Shown here: positions 1 through 5,942 of the stretch, in pieces
Layout: every line of letters starts with the position of its first letter
Numbering within the stretch: the first letter of the stretch is position 1
Notes under the pieces: generated by a model
What the model was told of the DNA's origin: nothing
The model's database searches: none
The model's input: only the letters and a program-made list of their open reading frames with translations
Assembly: GCA_002705325.1 (NCBI GenBank)
Contig: PAFS01000034.1
Location: 4,446 to 10,739, forward strand
Direction: 5' to 3'
Length of the DNA stretch: 6,294 nucleotides
Source of the DNA: Gammaproteobacteria bacterium
Lineage (GTDB): Bacteria > Pseudomonadota > Gammaproteobacteria > Pseudomonadales > Litorivicinaceae
Position numbers and translations under genes: made by a program

Positions 1-387
1 GCCGTTTTACGTGGCGATGGTGATGTCACAATGCTTGCTTCGGGCTCCGCCAAGCGATACAACAAGGGTGGTGATTACAACATCCTCGCGCACTTTGCAG
101 ATGAAGTCGATCCGGCATTTCCCGGTGCCGTCAATGGCAATGATATTGGTCACCCGGAACTCCATAGTCTTGGATTGCTCAGAATTATTGCCGGCCCAGC
201 GGGTATGTCTCAAGAAGTGATGGACGAGTGGAATAAGGCCCTGTCTTACGCCGTCAATCACCCAGATATTCAGGCGTGGTCTGCCAAGACCGGAAACCCA
301 GTCAAGGCATACGACACAACAGCGGAAACAAAGAAAGCGTTGATGGAGACGCTAAACTACTTCAAGAAGTTTAGAGACGTTTTCTAG
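1..387 (+). CDS. tctC: TctC/Bug-family periplasmic solute-binding protein, C-terminal part (5' truncated by window edge)
   Basis: This is the last 128 residues of an extracytoplasmic solute receptor of the TTT (Bug/TctC) family, which captures an organic acid in the periplasm and hands it to TctA/TctB. The frame is open from base 1 to a TAG at 385-387. The ATG at 31 is internal, because the coding sequence continues upstream of it as AVLRGDGDVTMLASGS. Family features visible are the 'LASGSAKRYN' stretch, a 'LRIIAGPAGMSQEVMDEWNKAL' type segment (the usual 'aPaGtP..iv..ln.al' region), and a C-terminal 'TAETKKALMETLNYF' helix. Family members are usually about 320-340 residues, so around 200 residues plus the signal peptide lie outside the window. 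Assignment rests on these patterns and on the tctAB genes directly downstream. The ligand cannot be predicted: Bug proteins bind many carboxylates, including citrate, terephthalate and phthalate. Confidence 0.85.
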   Translation, partial: AVLRGDGDVTMLASGSAKRYNKGGDYNILAHFADEVDPAFPGAVNGNDIGHPELHSLGLLRIIAGPAGMSQEVMDEWNKALSYAVNHPDIQAWSAKTGNPVKAYDTTAETKKALMETLNYFKKFRDVF

Positions 388-401
388 AAGTCTTTCTGTT
401 C

Positions 402-444
402 GTGCCTTCCGCCGCGGTCGCGGTGGGAGGTCACTGATTTTGTT
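402..444 (+). terminator. GC-rich hairpin with T-rich tail between tctC and tctA (terminator or attenuator)
   Basis: Bases 405-415 pair with 420-430 in an 11-bp stem (nine Watson-Crick and two G-T wobble pairs) around a 4-base GGTC loop. GTG at 402-404 and CAC at 432-434 can extend the stem across one bulged T. The tail TGATTTTGTT (435-444) follows. It starts 14 bp after the tctC stop codon and lies before tctA. It fits a partial Rho-independent terminator, or an mRNA-stabilising hairpin that makes the binding protein more abundant than the membrane subunits. The tail is not a perfect T run, so partial read-through is plausible. Confidence 0.6.
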
Positions 445-478
445 AATGTCTCTCAACACTTAAATAGGTCGTCGTTGA

Positions 479-2002
479 ATGGAAGCTCTTGATCTAGCGG
501 TAATTACAGAGGCGTGGGTTCGTCTTTTTGAACTAGACTCTCTCTTTTACCTGATTCTCGGCACCTTGATTGGTCTCGTCTTTGGTGTGCTTCCTGGGCT
601 CGGAGGTACCACGGCGTTGGCTATCTTGATTCCATTCTCTATGAATATGGAACCCGGTGACGCGATCATTCTGATGGCAGGGGTAATGGGTGTGGCACCC
701 ACGAGTGGGGCTGTCACCGCCATTCTTCTGAATACCCCTGGGACGGCCCCCAACGCGGCGACGACCCTCGACGGATATCCACTTTCTCAGCAGGGTAAAG
801 CAGGGTTAGCGATTGGCGCTGCCGCCGCTGCCTCTGGTCTCGGCGGAATTATCGGAATCATCTTCCTGATTGCGATGGTACCCATTACCCGAGAAATTGT
901 TTTGATGTTCGCACCAACAGAATTTCTGTTGCTAGCTGTGCTTGGGCTTGTAACCGTTTCTCTTTCGACCGGCAAAAAGTTTGTCAAGAGCCTGATTGTT
1001 GGATTATTTGGTTTGATCATCGCTTCTGTCGGGTATCACGAGGTCACGGGCGAAGAGCGATTTACATTCGGGATCGACTACCTCTGGGACGGATTTAAGC
1101 TAGTGCCCGTTATGATTGGTTTCTTCGCGGTCAGTGAGATGATTAACCTCTGGGCAAAGCGTGGCTCGGTAGCCGGGGCAGGCGAGATGGAGGCCATCAA
1201 CTTTCGGCAGGTCTTGCAAGGCTGTCTCGAGCCGATCAAGCGATGGAAAGTATTGCTGAGAGGGAGCGCGATTGGCACGGGCGTCGGCGCTCTCCCGGGT
1301 GTTGGTGGTACAGTGGCCGCTTTTATGGCCTACACGATCGCCGTAACGACTGCGAAGCCCAGTGAACGTGACTCGTTTGGAAAAGGAAATATCGTTGGCG
1401 TCATCGCGCCCGAGTCTGCCAATAATGCAAAAGAGGGCGGGGCATTAGTACCTACCCTGGCGTTCGGTATACCTGGTAGTGCCGAAATGGCTGTGTTCTT
1501 GAGTGTCTTAATTCTGCACGGAATGGTTCCTGGTCCAACGATCATGACCGAGAGCCTCGATATCATATGGATCTTAATCGCAGCCGCGGCAGCGTCGGGT
1601 GTGATCGCCTCAATCATCACGATCTCAGCGGCGAGCTCAATCGCCAAGCTTACGTTCGTAGACTCCCGAACGCTTGTTCCGATCGTGTTGTCCTTCGCAA
1701 TGATAGGGTCTTACTCGCTCGATAACGAGATATATGATGTGTTTACTACGTTAGCGTTTGGCTTCGTGGGTTTCATCTTTATGCGATTCGGATTTCCTCG
1801 GATCGCATTCCCTCTTGCGATTGTACTCGGGCCACTCATGGAGACCAGCTATTTTCAGACCTTACGGATCGGTGACGGCACCCTGAGCATATTGTTCGAC
1901 AGGCCCCAATCGATCGTAATCATGCTCCTGATCGTTGGCTGTGTCGCATATTATCTGAAGGGATTTTTTGCTAAGCCAGATGACAAGGAAGCATCCGCAT
2001 GA
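479..2002 (+). CDS. tctA: TTT transporter large membrane subunit TctA
   Basis: This 507-residue polytopic inner-membrane protein is the large permease subunit of a tripartite tricarboxylate transporter, a secondary transporter that works with TctC and TctB. Both halves of the TctA repeat are intact. The N-terminal half has PGLGG (39-43), LLNTPG (83-88) and DGYP (98-101). The C-terminal half has ALPGVGG (271-277), PESANNA (311-317), GIPGS (330-334) and PGP (351-353). Many hydrophobic stretches fit around ten or more membrane segments, and the length is typical for the family. The ATG at 479 is preceded only by a weak AGG (466-468, 10 bases away), but the predicted N-terminus leads straight into the first membrane segment. 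The stop overlaps the tctB start as ATGA. Gene order is C-A-B, whereas the Salmonella tctCBA operon has B before A. Substrate specificity depends on the binding protein and is unknown. Confidence 0.95.
   Translation: MEALDLAVITEAWVRLFELDSLFYLILGTLIGLVFGVLPGLGGTTALAILIPFSMNMEPGDAIILMAGVMGVAPTSGAVTAILLNTPGTAPNAATTLDGYPLSQQGKAGLAIGAAAAASGLGGIIGIIFLIAMVPITREIVLMFAPTEFLLLAVLGLVTVSLSTGKKFVKSLIVGLFGLIIASVGYHEVTGEERFTFGIDYLWDGFKLVPVMIGFFAVSEMINLWAKRGSVAGAGEMEAINFRQVLQGCLEPIKRWKVLLRGSAIGTGVGALPGVGGTVAAFMAYTIAVTTAKPSERDSFGKGNIVGVIAPESANNAKEGGALVPTLAFGIPGSAEMAVFLSVLILHGMVPGPTIMTESLDIIWILIAAAAASGVIASIITISAASSIAKLTFVDSRTLVPIVLSFAMIGSYSLDNEIYDVFTTLAFGFVGFIFMRFGFPRIAFPLAIVLGPLMETSYFQTLRIGDGTLSILFDRPQSIVIMLLIVGCVAYYLKGFFAKPDDKEASA
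1986..1990 (+). promoter_or_regulatory. Ribosome binding site for tctB
   Basis: AGGAA, 8 bases upstream of the tctB ATG and inside the 3' end of tctA. It supports the overlapping ATG at 1999 as the real start and indicates translational coupling. Confidence 0.6.
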
Positions 2003-2460
2003 AAATAAAAATCGACCGACATAATATGCTACTGGTTATTCCTTTGACGGGGTTTGCGCTAGGTACCCTCTATGTTGGATCAAGCTACGGCCCTGTCTCT
2101 GCTTTTATACCCTTCTGGGCGTCCATCTTTATGTTACTGACTTGCCTGTTTGTTTTGGCAGGTCTCGACAAGCAAGCGGACAACGACGATGGTGGCGATA
2201 CAAAGGCTAATCGACCAGGTATCCAGAGCGTTCTGAGTGCGGCTGTTTGGATCACAGCGTTTGTAGCCATAGCCTACTGTATCGGACTGATCCCTGCTGC
2301 GGTCGCCTATACGTTCTGCTCTATGTATTTGTTCGGCGGGAAAAAGCTGTCGATGGCGCTCGGAGTTAGCGTCGCGTTGGGTTTGATCTTGTTTGGTCTC
2401 TTTGAATATGTACTAGAAAAGGAGCTCTACAAGGGTATTTTTATCGAAGGTTTTGCTTAG
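1999..2460 (+). CDS. tctB: TTT transporter small membrane subunit TctB
   Basis: This 153-residue hydrophobic protein is the small subunit of the TTT transporter. It shows about four membrane segments: residues ~10-28, ~34-55, ~78-110 (a long hydrophobic block, possibly two passes) and ~115-136. A hydrophilic cytoplasmic-type loop rich in Asp and Lys (~56-74) lies between the second and third, which is the usual layout of the TctB family (DUF1468-like). Sequence conservation in this family is low, so the call relies on length, topology and position. The start overlaps the tctA stop by 4 bp (ATGA) with an AGGAA ribosome site. The gene ends with TAG at 2458-2460, facing the convergent operon. 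No truncation is apparent, since such proteins are typically about 150-180 residues. Confidence 0.88.
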   Translation: MKIKIDRHNMLLVIPLTGFALGTLYVGSSYGPVSAFIPFWASIFMLLTCLFVLAGLDKQADNDDGGDTKANRPGIQSVLSAAVWITAFVAIAYCIGLIPAAVAYTFCSMYLFGGKKLSMALGVSVALGLILFGLFEYVLEKELYKGIFIEGFA

Positions 2461-2491
2461 CCAGAGACCCGATTCAATCTAATTTGTCTTA

Positions 2492-2513
2492 CAGCGGCCT
2501 CGAAGCCGAGCTG
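2492..2513. terminator. Hairpin between convergent operons (weak bidirectional terminator candidate)
   Basis: CAGCGGC (2492-2498) can pair with GCC..GCTG (2505-2513) around a CTCGAA loop with a two-base bulge. An outer CTAAT/ATTAG pair (2479-2483 and 2514-2518) flanks it. It sits exactly between the tctB stop and the stop of the facing dehydrogenase gene, the place where a shared terminator would be expected. Neither strand has a clear T run after the stem, so intrinsic termination is uncertain. Confidence 0.35.
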
Positions 2514-2514
2514 A

Positions 2515-3381
2515 TTAGGTGCTCCCTCTGATATCTTTTTCCATTATCGAGCAGAGACTGTCCGTGATCTCGGGGTCGATTCCGAACCAAAGCCTCCATG
2601 CGGGTCGTGATTGGTGTAGCAGCATCCCGAGTCCGCCAACCGTACGAAGCCCCTTCGACTTCGCATCTCTGATGAGCGGCGTGTCTAGCGGGACATAAAT
2701 AATGTCTGCGACGATGGCCTCGGGTTGAGCCAATTCGAGCGACAGATCCAATGGAGCCTGTCCAGCCATACCTTGGTTAGTGGTATTTACGACTAGGTCG
2801 GTTTCAGCGACCAGTGAGTGCCGCTCTGCCCAGGGTCTCACTGAGATATTTTGATCTTTGAAGATATCCGCGATTTTTTCTGCCCGCTCCTGGAAACGGT
2901 TGGTGATCACGATTTCCTCAACACCTTCCTGGATAAGCGCGTAGACAATCGCTAAACCGCCACCACCGGCCCCAAGAATCAGTGCTGAAGTAGTTGTTGA
3001 TTGCCAGTCTGGGAAGTTGGCGTTCAGGTTATCTCTGAATCCGACCCAGTCGTTGTTGACGCCGAAGAGTGAGTTATCTTGCTTGACGACGACGCAACTC
3101 ACCGCTCCCATGAGTTTCCCTACCGGATCGAGTTCGTCGACCGTCGCGATCGCCTCTTGCTTCAGAGGCATCGTGAGATTGACACCCTTGAACCCGAGCT
3201 TCGGTAACGACTCGAGGGCCGGACCCAGGGTGTCGGGCTTGATCTCAATCGGGATATAGACACCACGCACCTGGTTCTCTTGCATGAGCGTGTTGTGCAT
3301 CAATGGGCTCCTCGAGTGTGTGATGGGGTAACCCATCACGCCAGCCAAATTAATTTCGGTGTCGCGTGTCAGTTTGGTCAT
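2515..3381 (-). CDS. Shikimate/quinate dehydrogenase-family oxidoreductase (AroE-like)
   Basis: This 288-residue cytoplasmic NAD(P)-dependent dehydrogenase of the AroE/YdiB family would interconvert a ring hydroxyl and a ketone on a shikimate-like acid. The N-terminal substrate domain has GYPITHSRSP (carboxylate-binding serines S23 and S25), NLTMPLK (N68, T70, catalytic K74) and NND (catalytic D111). The Rossmann domain has LGAGGGG (136-142), NRFQER (161-166) and NTTNQGM (199-205). The C-terminus has GGLGMLLHQ (Q257). Two usually conserved positions differ. The family GAVNT motif is GAVSC here (S95 where E. coli AroE has Asn86), and the NTD motif is NND. The substrate may therefore be a shikimate relative rather than shikimate. 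NRxxxR resembles the NADP-binding pattern of AroE, but cofactor choice is uncertain. A GTG at 3384 is an alternative start one codon upstream. It is the last gene of the operon, 6-9 bp after the preceding stop, so biosynthetic AroE is less likely than a catabolic paralog. Confidence 0.9.
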   Translation of the reverse strand: MTKLTRDTEINLAGVMGYPITHSRSPLMHNTLMQENQVRGVYIPIEIKPDTLGPALESLPKLGFKGVNLTMPLKQEAIATVDELDPVGKLMGAVSCVVVKQDNSLFGVNNDWVGFRDNLNANFPDWQSTTTSALILGAGGGGLAIVYALIQEGVEEIVITNRFQERAEKIADIFKDQNISVRPWAERHSLVAETDLVVNTTNQGMAGQAPLDLSLELAQPEAIVADIIYVPLDTPLIRDAKSKGLRTVGGLGMLLHQSRPAWRLWFGIDPEITDSLCSIMEKDIRGST

Positions 3382-3390
3382 CACTAGCGC

Positions 3391-4068
3391 CTAGAGCTTG
3401 ATTGGGGAAAGCTTGGATTTGAAGTGGTTCCAGGTGCGATCGAAGAGTGCCGGGTTCCATAGTTTCTCTCGACATTTCTCGATCTCCTCGGCGGTAAATG
3501 CGTACGGCGTGCCGATTTGCATCGCCATGTACTGCCGGTAGCTGTTCTCTTCCAAGTAATTAGCTAACACGAACGCGTCCTGGATCTTTTCACCGACCGT
3601 GACCGCACCGTGGGCCTTCATCAGCGCCGCGGGCCGATCGCCAAGCGTATCCGCGAGCCTTCCGGCCATCACTGGGTTGTTGATCGAGTTTGGTGAGTCT
3701 AAAAGAGGCAGCGGGTAGACCAAGGTCCCTTGCGCGTAGACCGGTTGGTAGTCGTGGCCGGTCATTGTGAGGAATGTCGACCACTTGGGATGTGCGTGGA
3801 CGATCGCCTTCAGATCCGGACGGACCTTGTATATCCCTACGTGTAGGTGGAACTCGAGTGGTGGTTTACCGTTCCCTGAGATGACGTTCCCCTCAAAATC
3901 AATTTCACAGATGTCAGCGGTCGTGAGGCAACTCCTCTGACAGGAGCCAATATTGATGAGCAGCCGGTTATCGTCGAGCTTTATGCTCGCGTGTCCGTTG
4001 TAGTCAATGATGTCGGATGACTCGAGCATCCGGATACAGTCGACGAGGTCTTGCTTTAGCGCTTCCAT
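3391..4068 (-). CDS. Class II aldolase/adducin-family protein, probable metal-dependent aldolase or decarboxylase (first of two paralogs)
   Basis: This 225-residue cytoplasmic protein has the class II aldolase (fuculose-phosphate aldolase) fold, whose members use a divalent metal to stabilise an enediolate in retro-aldol or decarboxylation reactions. Visible active-site elements are NGHAS (24-28), E72 with H76 in LEFHLHVGIY, HAH (metal ligands H91 and H93) and AHG (third ligand H153). This spacing is very close to E. coli FucA (E73, H92, H94, H155), and the length is also similar. The helix after HG, ending in LEENSYRQY, is typical of the family. The start is ATG at 4068, 6 bp after the upstream stop and without a clear ribosome site, which suggests translational coupling. 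Known family members in aromatic-acid clusters include 3,4-dihydroxyphthalate decarboxylase, while others are sugar-acid phosphate aldolases or decarboxylases. The true substrate is not determined. Confidence 0.88.
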   Translation of the reverse strand: MEALKQDLVDCIRMLESSDIIDYNGHASIKLDDNRLLINIGSCQRSCLTTADICEIDFEGNVISGNGKPPLEFHLHVGIYKVRPDLKAIVHAHPKWSTFLTMTGHDYQPVYAQGTLVYPLPLLDSPNSINNPVMAGRLADTLGDRPAALMKAHGAVTVGEKIQDAFVLANYLEENSYRQYMAMQIGTPYAFTAEEIEKCREKLWNPALFDRTWNHFKSKLSPIKL

Positions 4069-4074
4069 AATTTG

Positions 4075-4824
4075 TTACCAGTTATTTTGTGATCTGATCT
4101 CGGTTCGCCATAGATTCCAGGCGCGCATCCCGGCGGTCTTGTTGATCTCGTCCGCCAATATACCCTCCTCCTGCTCCAAGGCGTCAATCCCGCCATTTTC
4201 AGCGATCGAGATCGCAGACAACTGAATCCGGGCGTTGACCTCGGTGTAAACTGCACGGAACACCGCGGTCTGTAGGGAATCACCGGTGGCTACAGAGCCG
4301 TGCGCCCTCATCAGAGCCACATGCTTGTCCTCCAGCGTCTCGGCAAGAGCCAAACCCTTCGCGCAGTCGCACACCAGCATGTCGGTCATCCCGAACGACT
4401 GACGGATGTCGAACACAGGGACGCCTTTGGCTAGGAACGCTGCGTTGTGAAACATCGCCTTCATCTGGTTCTTGATCAACCCAAACGGGATCACCGACGG
4501 TGAGTGCGAATGCACCACGGCATTGACGTCTGGACGCATTTTATAGATCTCGCCATGTATAAACCGCTCCAGGAACGAACCACGCCCGCGATCTTCGCAA
4601 GGGTCGTTGTCCAGCGTGTATTCAATGATATCGGCTGGCTTAACCAGCGCAGGCGCTAGAGACTTGGCCATCAGGTACCGGTCGGGTGCGGTCGGGTGTC
4701 TCATTGATACGTGACCGAACCCGTCCACGACTCCACGTGCCGCTAAGATTCGGGCCGCGGCGGCGAGGTCCGCGATTATGGCTGGATCGACCGCGCCGGC
4801 TGATGGGGGGTGTTTGTTTGCCAT
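4075..4824 (-). CDS. Class II aldolase/adducin-family protein, possible 3,4-dihydroxyphthalate decarboxylase-like enzyme (second paralog)
   Basis: This 249-residue cytoplasmic protein has the class II aldolase fold. Active-site elements are DGFGHVS (34-40), E86 with H90 in LERFIHGEIY, HSH (metal ligands H105 and H107) and AHG (H175). These correspond to the catalytic Glu and three zinc-binding His of FucA. It shares the ExxxHxxIYKxRPDxxAxVHxH pattern with the gene directly downstream but is otherwise quite different, with a longer insert between the HSH and HG motifs. The pair are therefore old paralogs rather than a recent duplication. From recollection, stretches such as GHVSMRHP, SHSPSVIPFG and YTEVNARIQ resemble the subfamily found in aromatic-acid clusters that includes PhtC-type decarboxylases. 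This is an inference from pattern memory. Start ATG 4824 has a good ribosome site, GAGG, 7 bases upstream. The 12 bp gap to the Pht5-like gene indicates one transcript. Confidence 0.88.
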   Translation of the reverse strand: MANKHPPSAGAVDPAIIADLAAAARILAARGVVDGFGHVSMRHPTAPDRYLMAKSLAPALVKPADIIEYTLDNDPCEDRGRGSFLERFIHGEIYKMRPDVNAVVHSHSPSVIPFGLIKNQMKAMFHNAAFLAKGVPVFDIRQSFGMTDMLVCDCAKGLALAETLEDKHVALMRAHGSVATGDSLQTAVFRAVYTEVNARIQLSAISIAENGGIDALEQEEGILADEINKTAGMRAWNLWRTEIRSQNNW

Positions 4825-4831
4825 AGTACCG

Positions 4832-4835
4832 CCTC
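4832..4835 (-). promoter_or_regulatory. Ribosome binding site for the second class II aldolase gene
   Basis: On the minus strand the bases read GAGG, part of GAGGCGG, with 7 bases to the ATG at 4824. It confirms the start of that gene and is the clearest ribosome site in the minus-strand operon. Confidence 0.65.
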
Positions 4836-4836
4836 G

Positions 4837-5826
4837 TTAGATGATGACTTTAGTCGAGACACTCGGAGGGAAGATCTCCTCCGGTGTGAACTGTCGGTGG
4901 GCTATGCCCTGCTGGTATGAGTAGAGTGCCATCTGTTCCCAGGTCTTTCGGTTTTCCTCGACACCGTAGGGGAACGGGTCACCGTTCATGAAGTCCCGCA
5001 TGTCTCTGGCGTAGGTCGCAAGCCAGGGTAGCGGGTACCGAGAGATCGCAGGATCGAGGAGCCGCGAGACACTTTGTTCCTTTGACTCGAGGAACGAGTT
5101 GTAGAGGTTGCGAGCGACCCACGGGTGCTCGTCATGGACAGAGCGTTTCATCGCCAAGATGTGCATGATCGGCCAGACACCCGTTTCTTTGTAGTACGTC
5201 TCTTCCATTTTGATGTAGTCGGGAAACAGTCTCACGATGTCTGGGTGATTTTCCAGGAAACACGTCGGAGGCCGAGCAATAATCGCGCAGTCAATCTCAC
5301 CGTTGGCCAGTAGTTCGCTGAGAGACTTGTCCTTGATACGCTCGAGGCTAATCCCTTCAGGAAGATTGAGTTCGACCTTTTCCTCCCGACCCGGAGCATT
5401 CGCCCCGGCTTGAACCCAGTGGATATCTGTGAGGTCGATACCTTTGTCGTTTTGCATCCAGCCACGCATCCATACCGCCGCGGAGTGGGCCCATTCTGGC
5501 GAACCGACCCGCTTTCCCTTGAGATCCCCCACTGTTTTGATGCCGCTATTCTTGTTGACATAGAACGAACTGAACCGGAACAGCCGCGAGCAGATGATTG
5601 GTAGCCCGATGATGTCTGGATTTTCTCGAGTAATTTGGGTACTGAACTTTGCAAATGAAAGCTCAGAGATATCAAACTCCCGATCCGCTGTGAATCTGGC
5701 GAAGCATTCGTGGTGAGTGAAGATGAACCAATTTAAGTCGACCCCCTCTGGGTTCACGTTCCGGATCCGGACGTCCCGAAAATGGTCGTAGTCGTTGGTG
5801 GCGATCGATAGATTGAGCTGTGACAA
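4837..5826 (-). CDS. 4,5-dihydroxyphthalate decarboxylase (Pht5)-family protein
   Basis: This 329-residue protein matches the 4,5-dihydroxyphthalate decarboxylase family, enzymes with a periplasmic-binding-protein-like fold. In phthalate degraders they decarboxylate 4,5-dihydroxyphthalate to protocatechuate. Family landmarks in order are FDISELS (51-57), CSRLFRFSSFYVN (79-91), GKRVGSPEWAHSAAVWMRG (104-122), NGEIDCAI (175-182), RLFPD (199-203), YYKETGVWPIMH (211-222), HPWVA (234-238), PYGVEENR (286-293), YQQGI (304-308) and EEIF (316-319). Length is near the roughly 330 residues of Pht5. There is no signal peptide or lipobox, so it is probably a cytoplasmic enzyme and not a transporter receptor, although automatic pipelines often name such proteins ABC substrate-binding proteins. 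The start is TTG: no ATG or GTG exists upstream before an in-frame stop (5854-5856), and the N-terminus MSQLNLSIATNDYD aligns with the family start. It is the first gene of the four-gene operon. The true substrate may differ from 4,5-dihydroxyphthalate. Confidence 0.85.
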   Translation of the reverse strand: MSQLNLSIATNDYDHFRDVRIRNVNPEGVDLNWFIFTHHECFARFTADREFDISELSFAKFSTQITRENPDIIGLPIICSRLFRFSSFYVNKNSGIKTVGDLKGKRVGSPEWAHSAAVWMRGWMQNDKGIDLTDIHWVQAGANAPGREEKVELNLPEGISLERIKDKSLSELLANGEIDCAIIARPPTCFLENHPDIVRLFPDYIKMEETYYKETGVWPIMHILAMKRSVHDEHPWVARNLYNSFLESKEQSVSRLLDPAISRYPLPWLATYARDMRDFMNGDPFPYGVEENRKTWEQMALYSYQQGIAHRQFTPEEIFPPSVSTKVII

Positions 5827-5835
5827 GCGCTGTAT

Positions 5836-5839
5836 ACCT
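5836..5839 (-). promoter_or_regulatory. Ribosome binding site for the TTG-started Pht5-like gene
   Basis: On the minus strand AGGT lies 9 bases upstream of the TTG at 5826. It is modest in strength but supports the non-ATG start, since no better start codon exists in frame. Confidence 0.45.
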
Positions 5840-5889
5840 GATATGTAATTTTTCTATGTTTAAAGATAACTACGGGTAGGTCGGGAATC

Positions 5890-5931
5890 TAGTGTGGCAA
5901 TTGTGTAATCCCAGATTAATTTTAGTGTGGC
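5890..5931. repeat. Direct repeat TAGTGTGGC (two copies), possible operator
   Basis: TAGTGTGGC occurs at 5890-5898 and again at 5923-5931. The start-to-start distance is 33 bp, close to three DNA helical turns, and each copy is preceded by a similar AT-rich tract (GAATC or TAATTT). Two same-face sites in a divergent promoter region are typical of binding by a dimeric or tetrameric regulator. No regulator gene is in the window, so the role is an inference. Confidence 0.4.
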
Positions 5932-5942
5932 CTGCGACCCAT

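Noticed and set aside
31..387. A complete 118-residue gene starting at the ATG at 31
   Set aside because: The frame continues open to base 1 with TctC-like sequence, so this ATG is internal to a truncated larger gene.
1330..1647. 105-codon open frame on the minus strand inside tctA
   Set aside because: It is antisense to conserved TctA motifs (PESANNA, GIPGS). The frame is open because of the codon pattern of tctA.
2515..3384. Housekeeping biosynthetic shikimate dehydrogenase aroE
   Set aside because: Altered GAVSC and NND motifs and placement at the end of a catabolic operon argue for a paralog. Not fully excluded, so no gene symbol was assigned.
5232..5675. 147-codon open frame on the minus strand
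   Set aside because: It lies wholly inside the Pht5-like gene on the same strand in another frame; its composition is low-complexity Ser/Arg-rich and it has no family features.
4837..5826. Periplasmic ABC-type (NMT1/SsuA-like) substrate-binding protein
   Set aside because: There is no signal peptide or lipobox and no ABC partner genes, and the motifs match the 4,5-dihydroxyphthalate decarboxylase family better.
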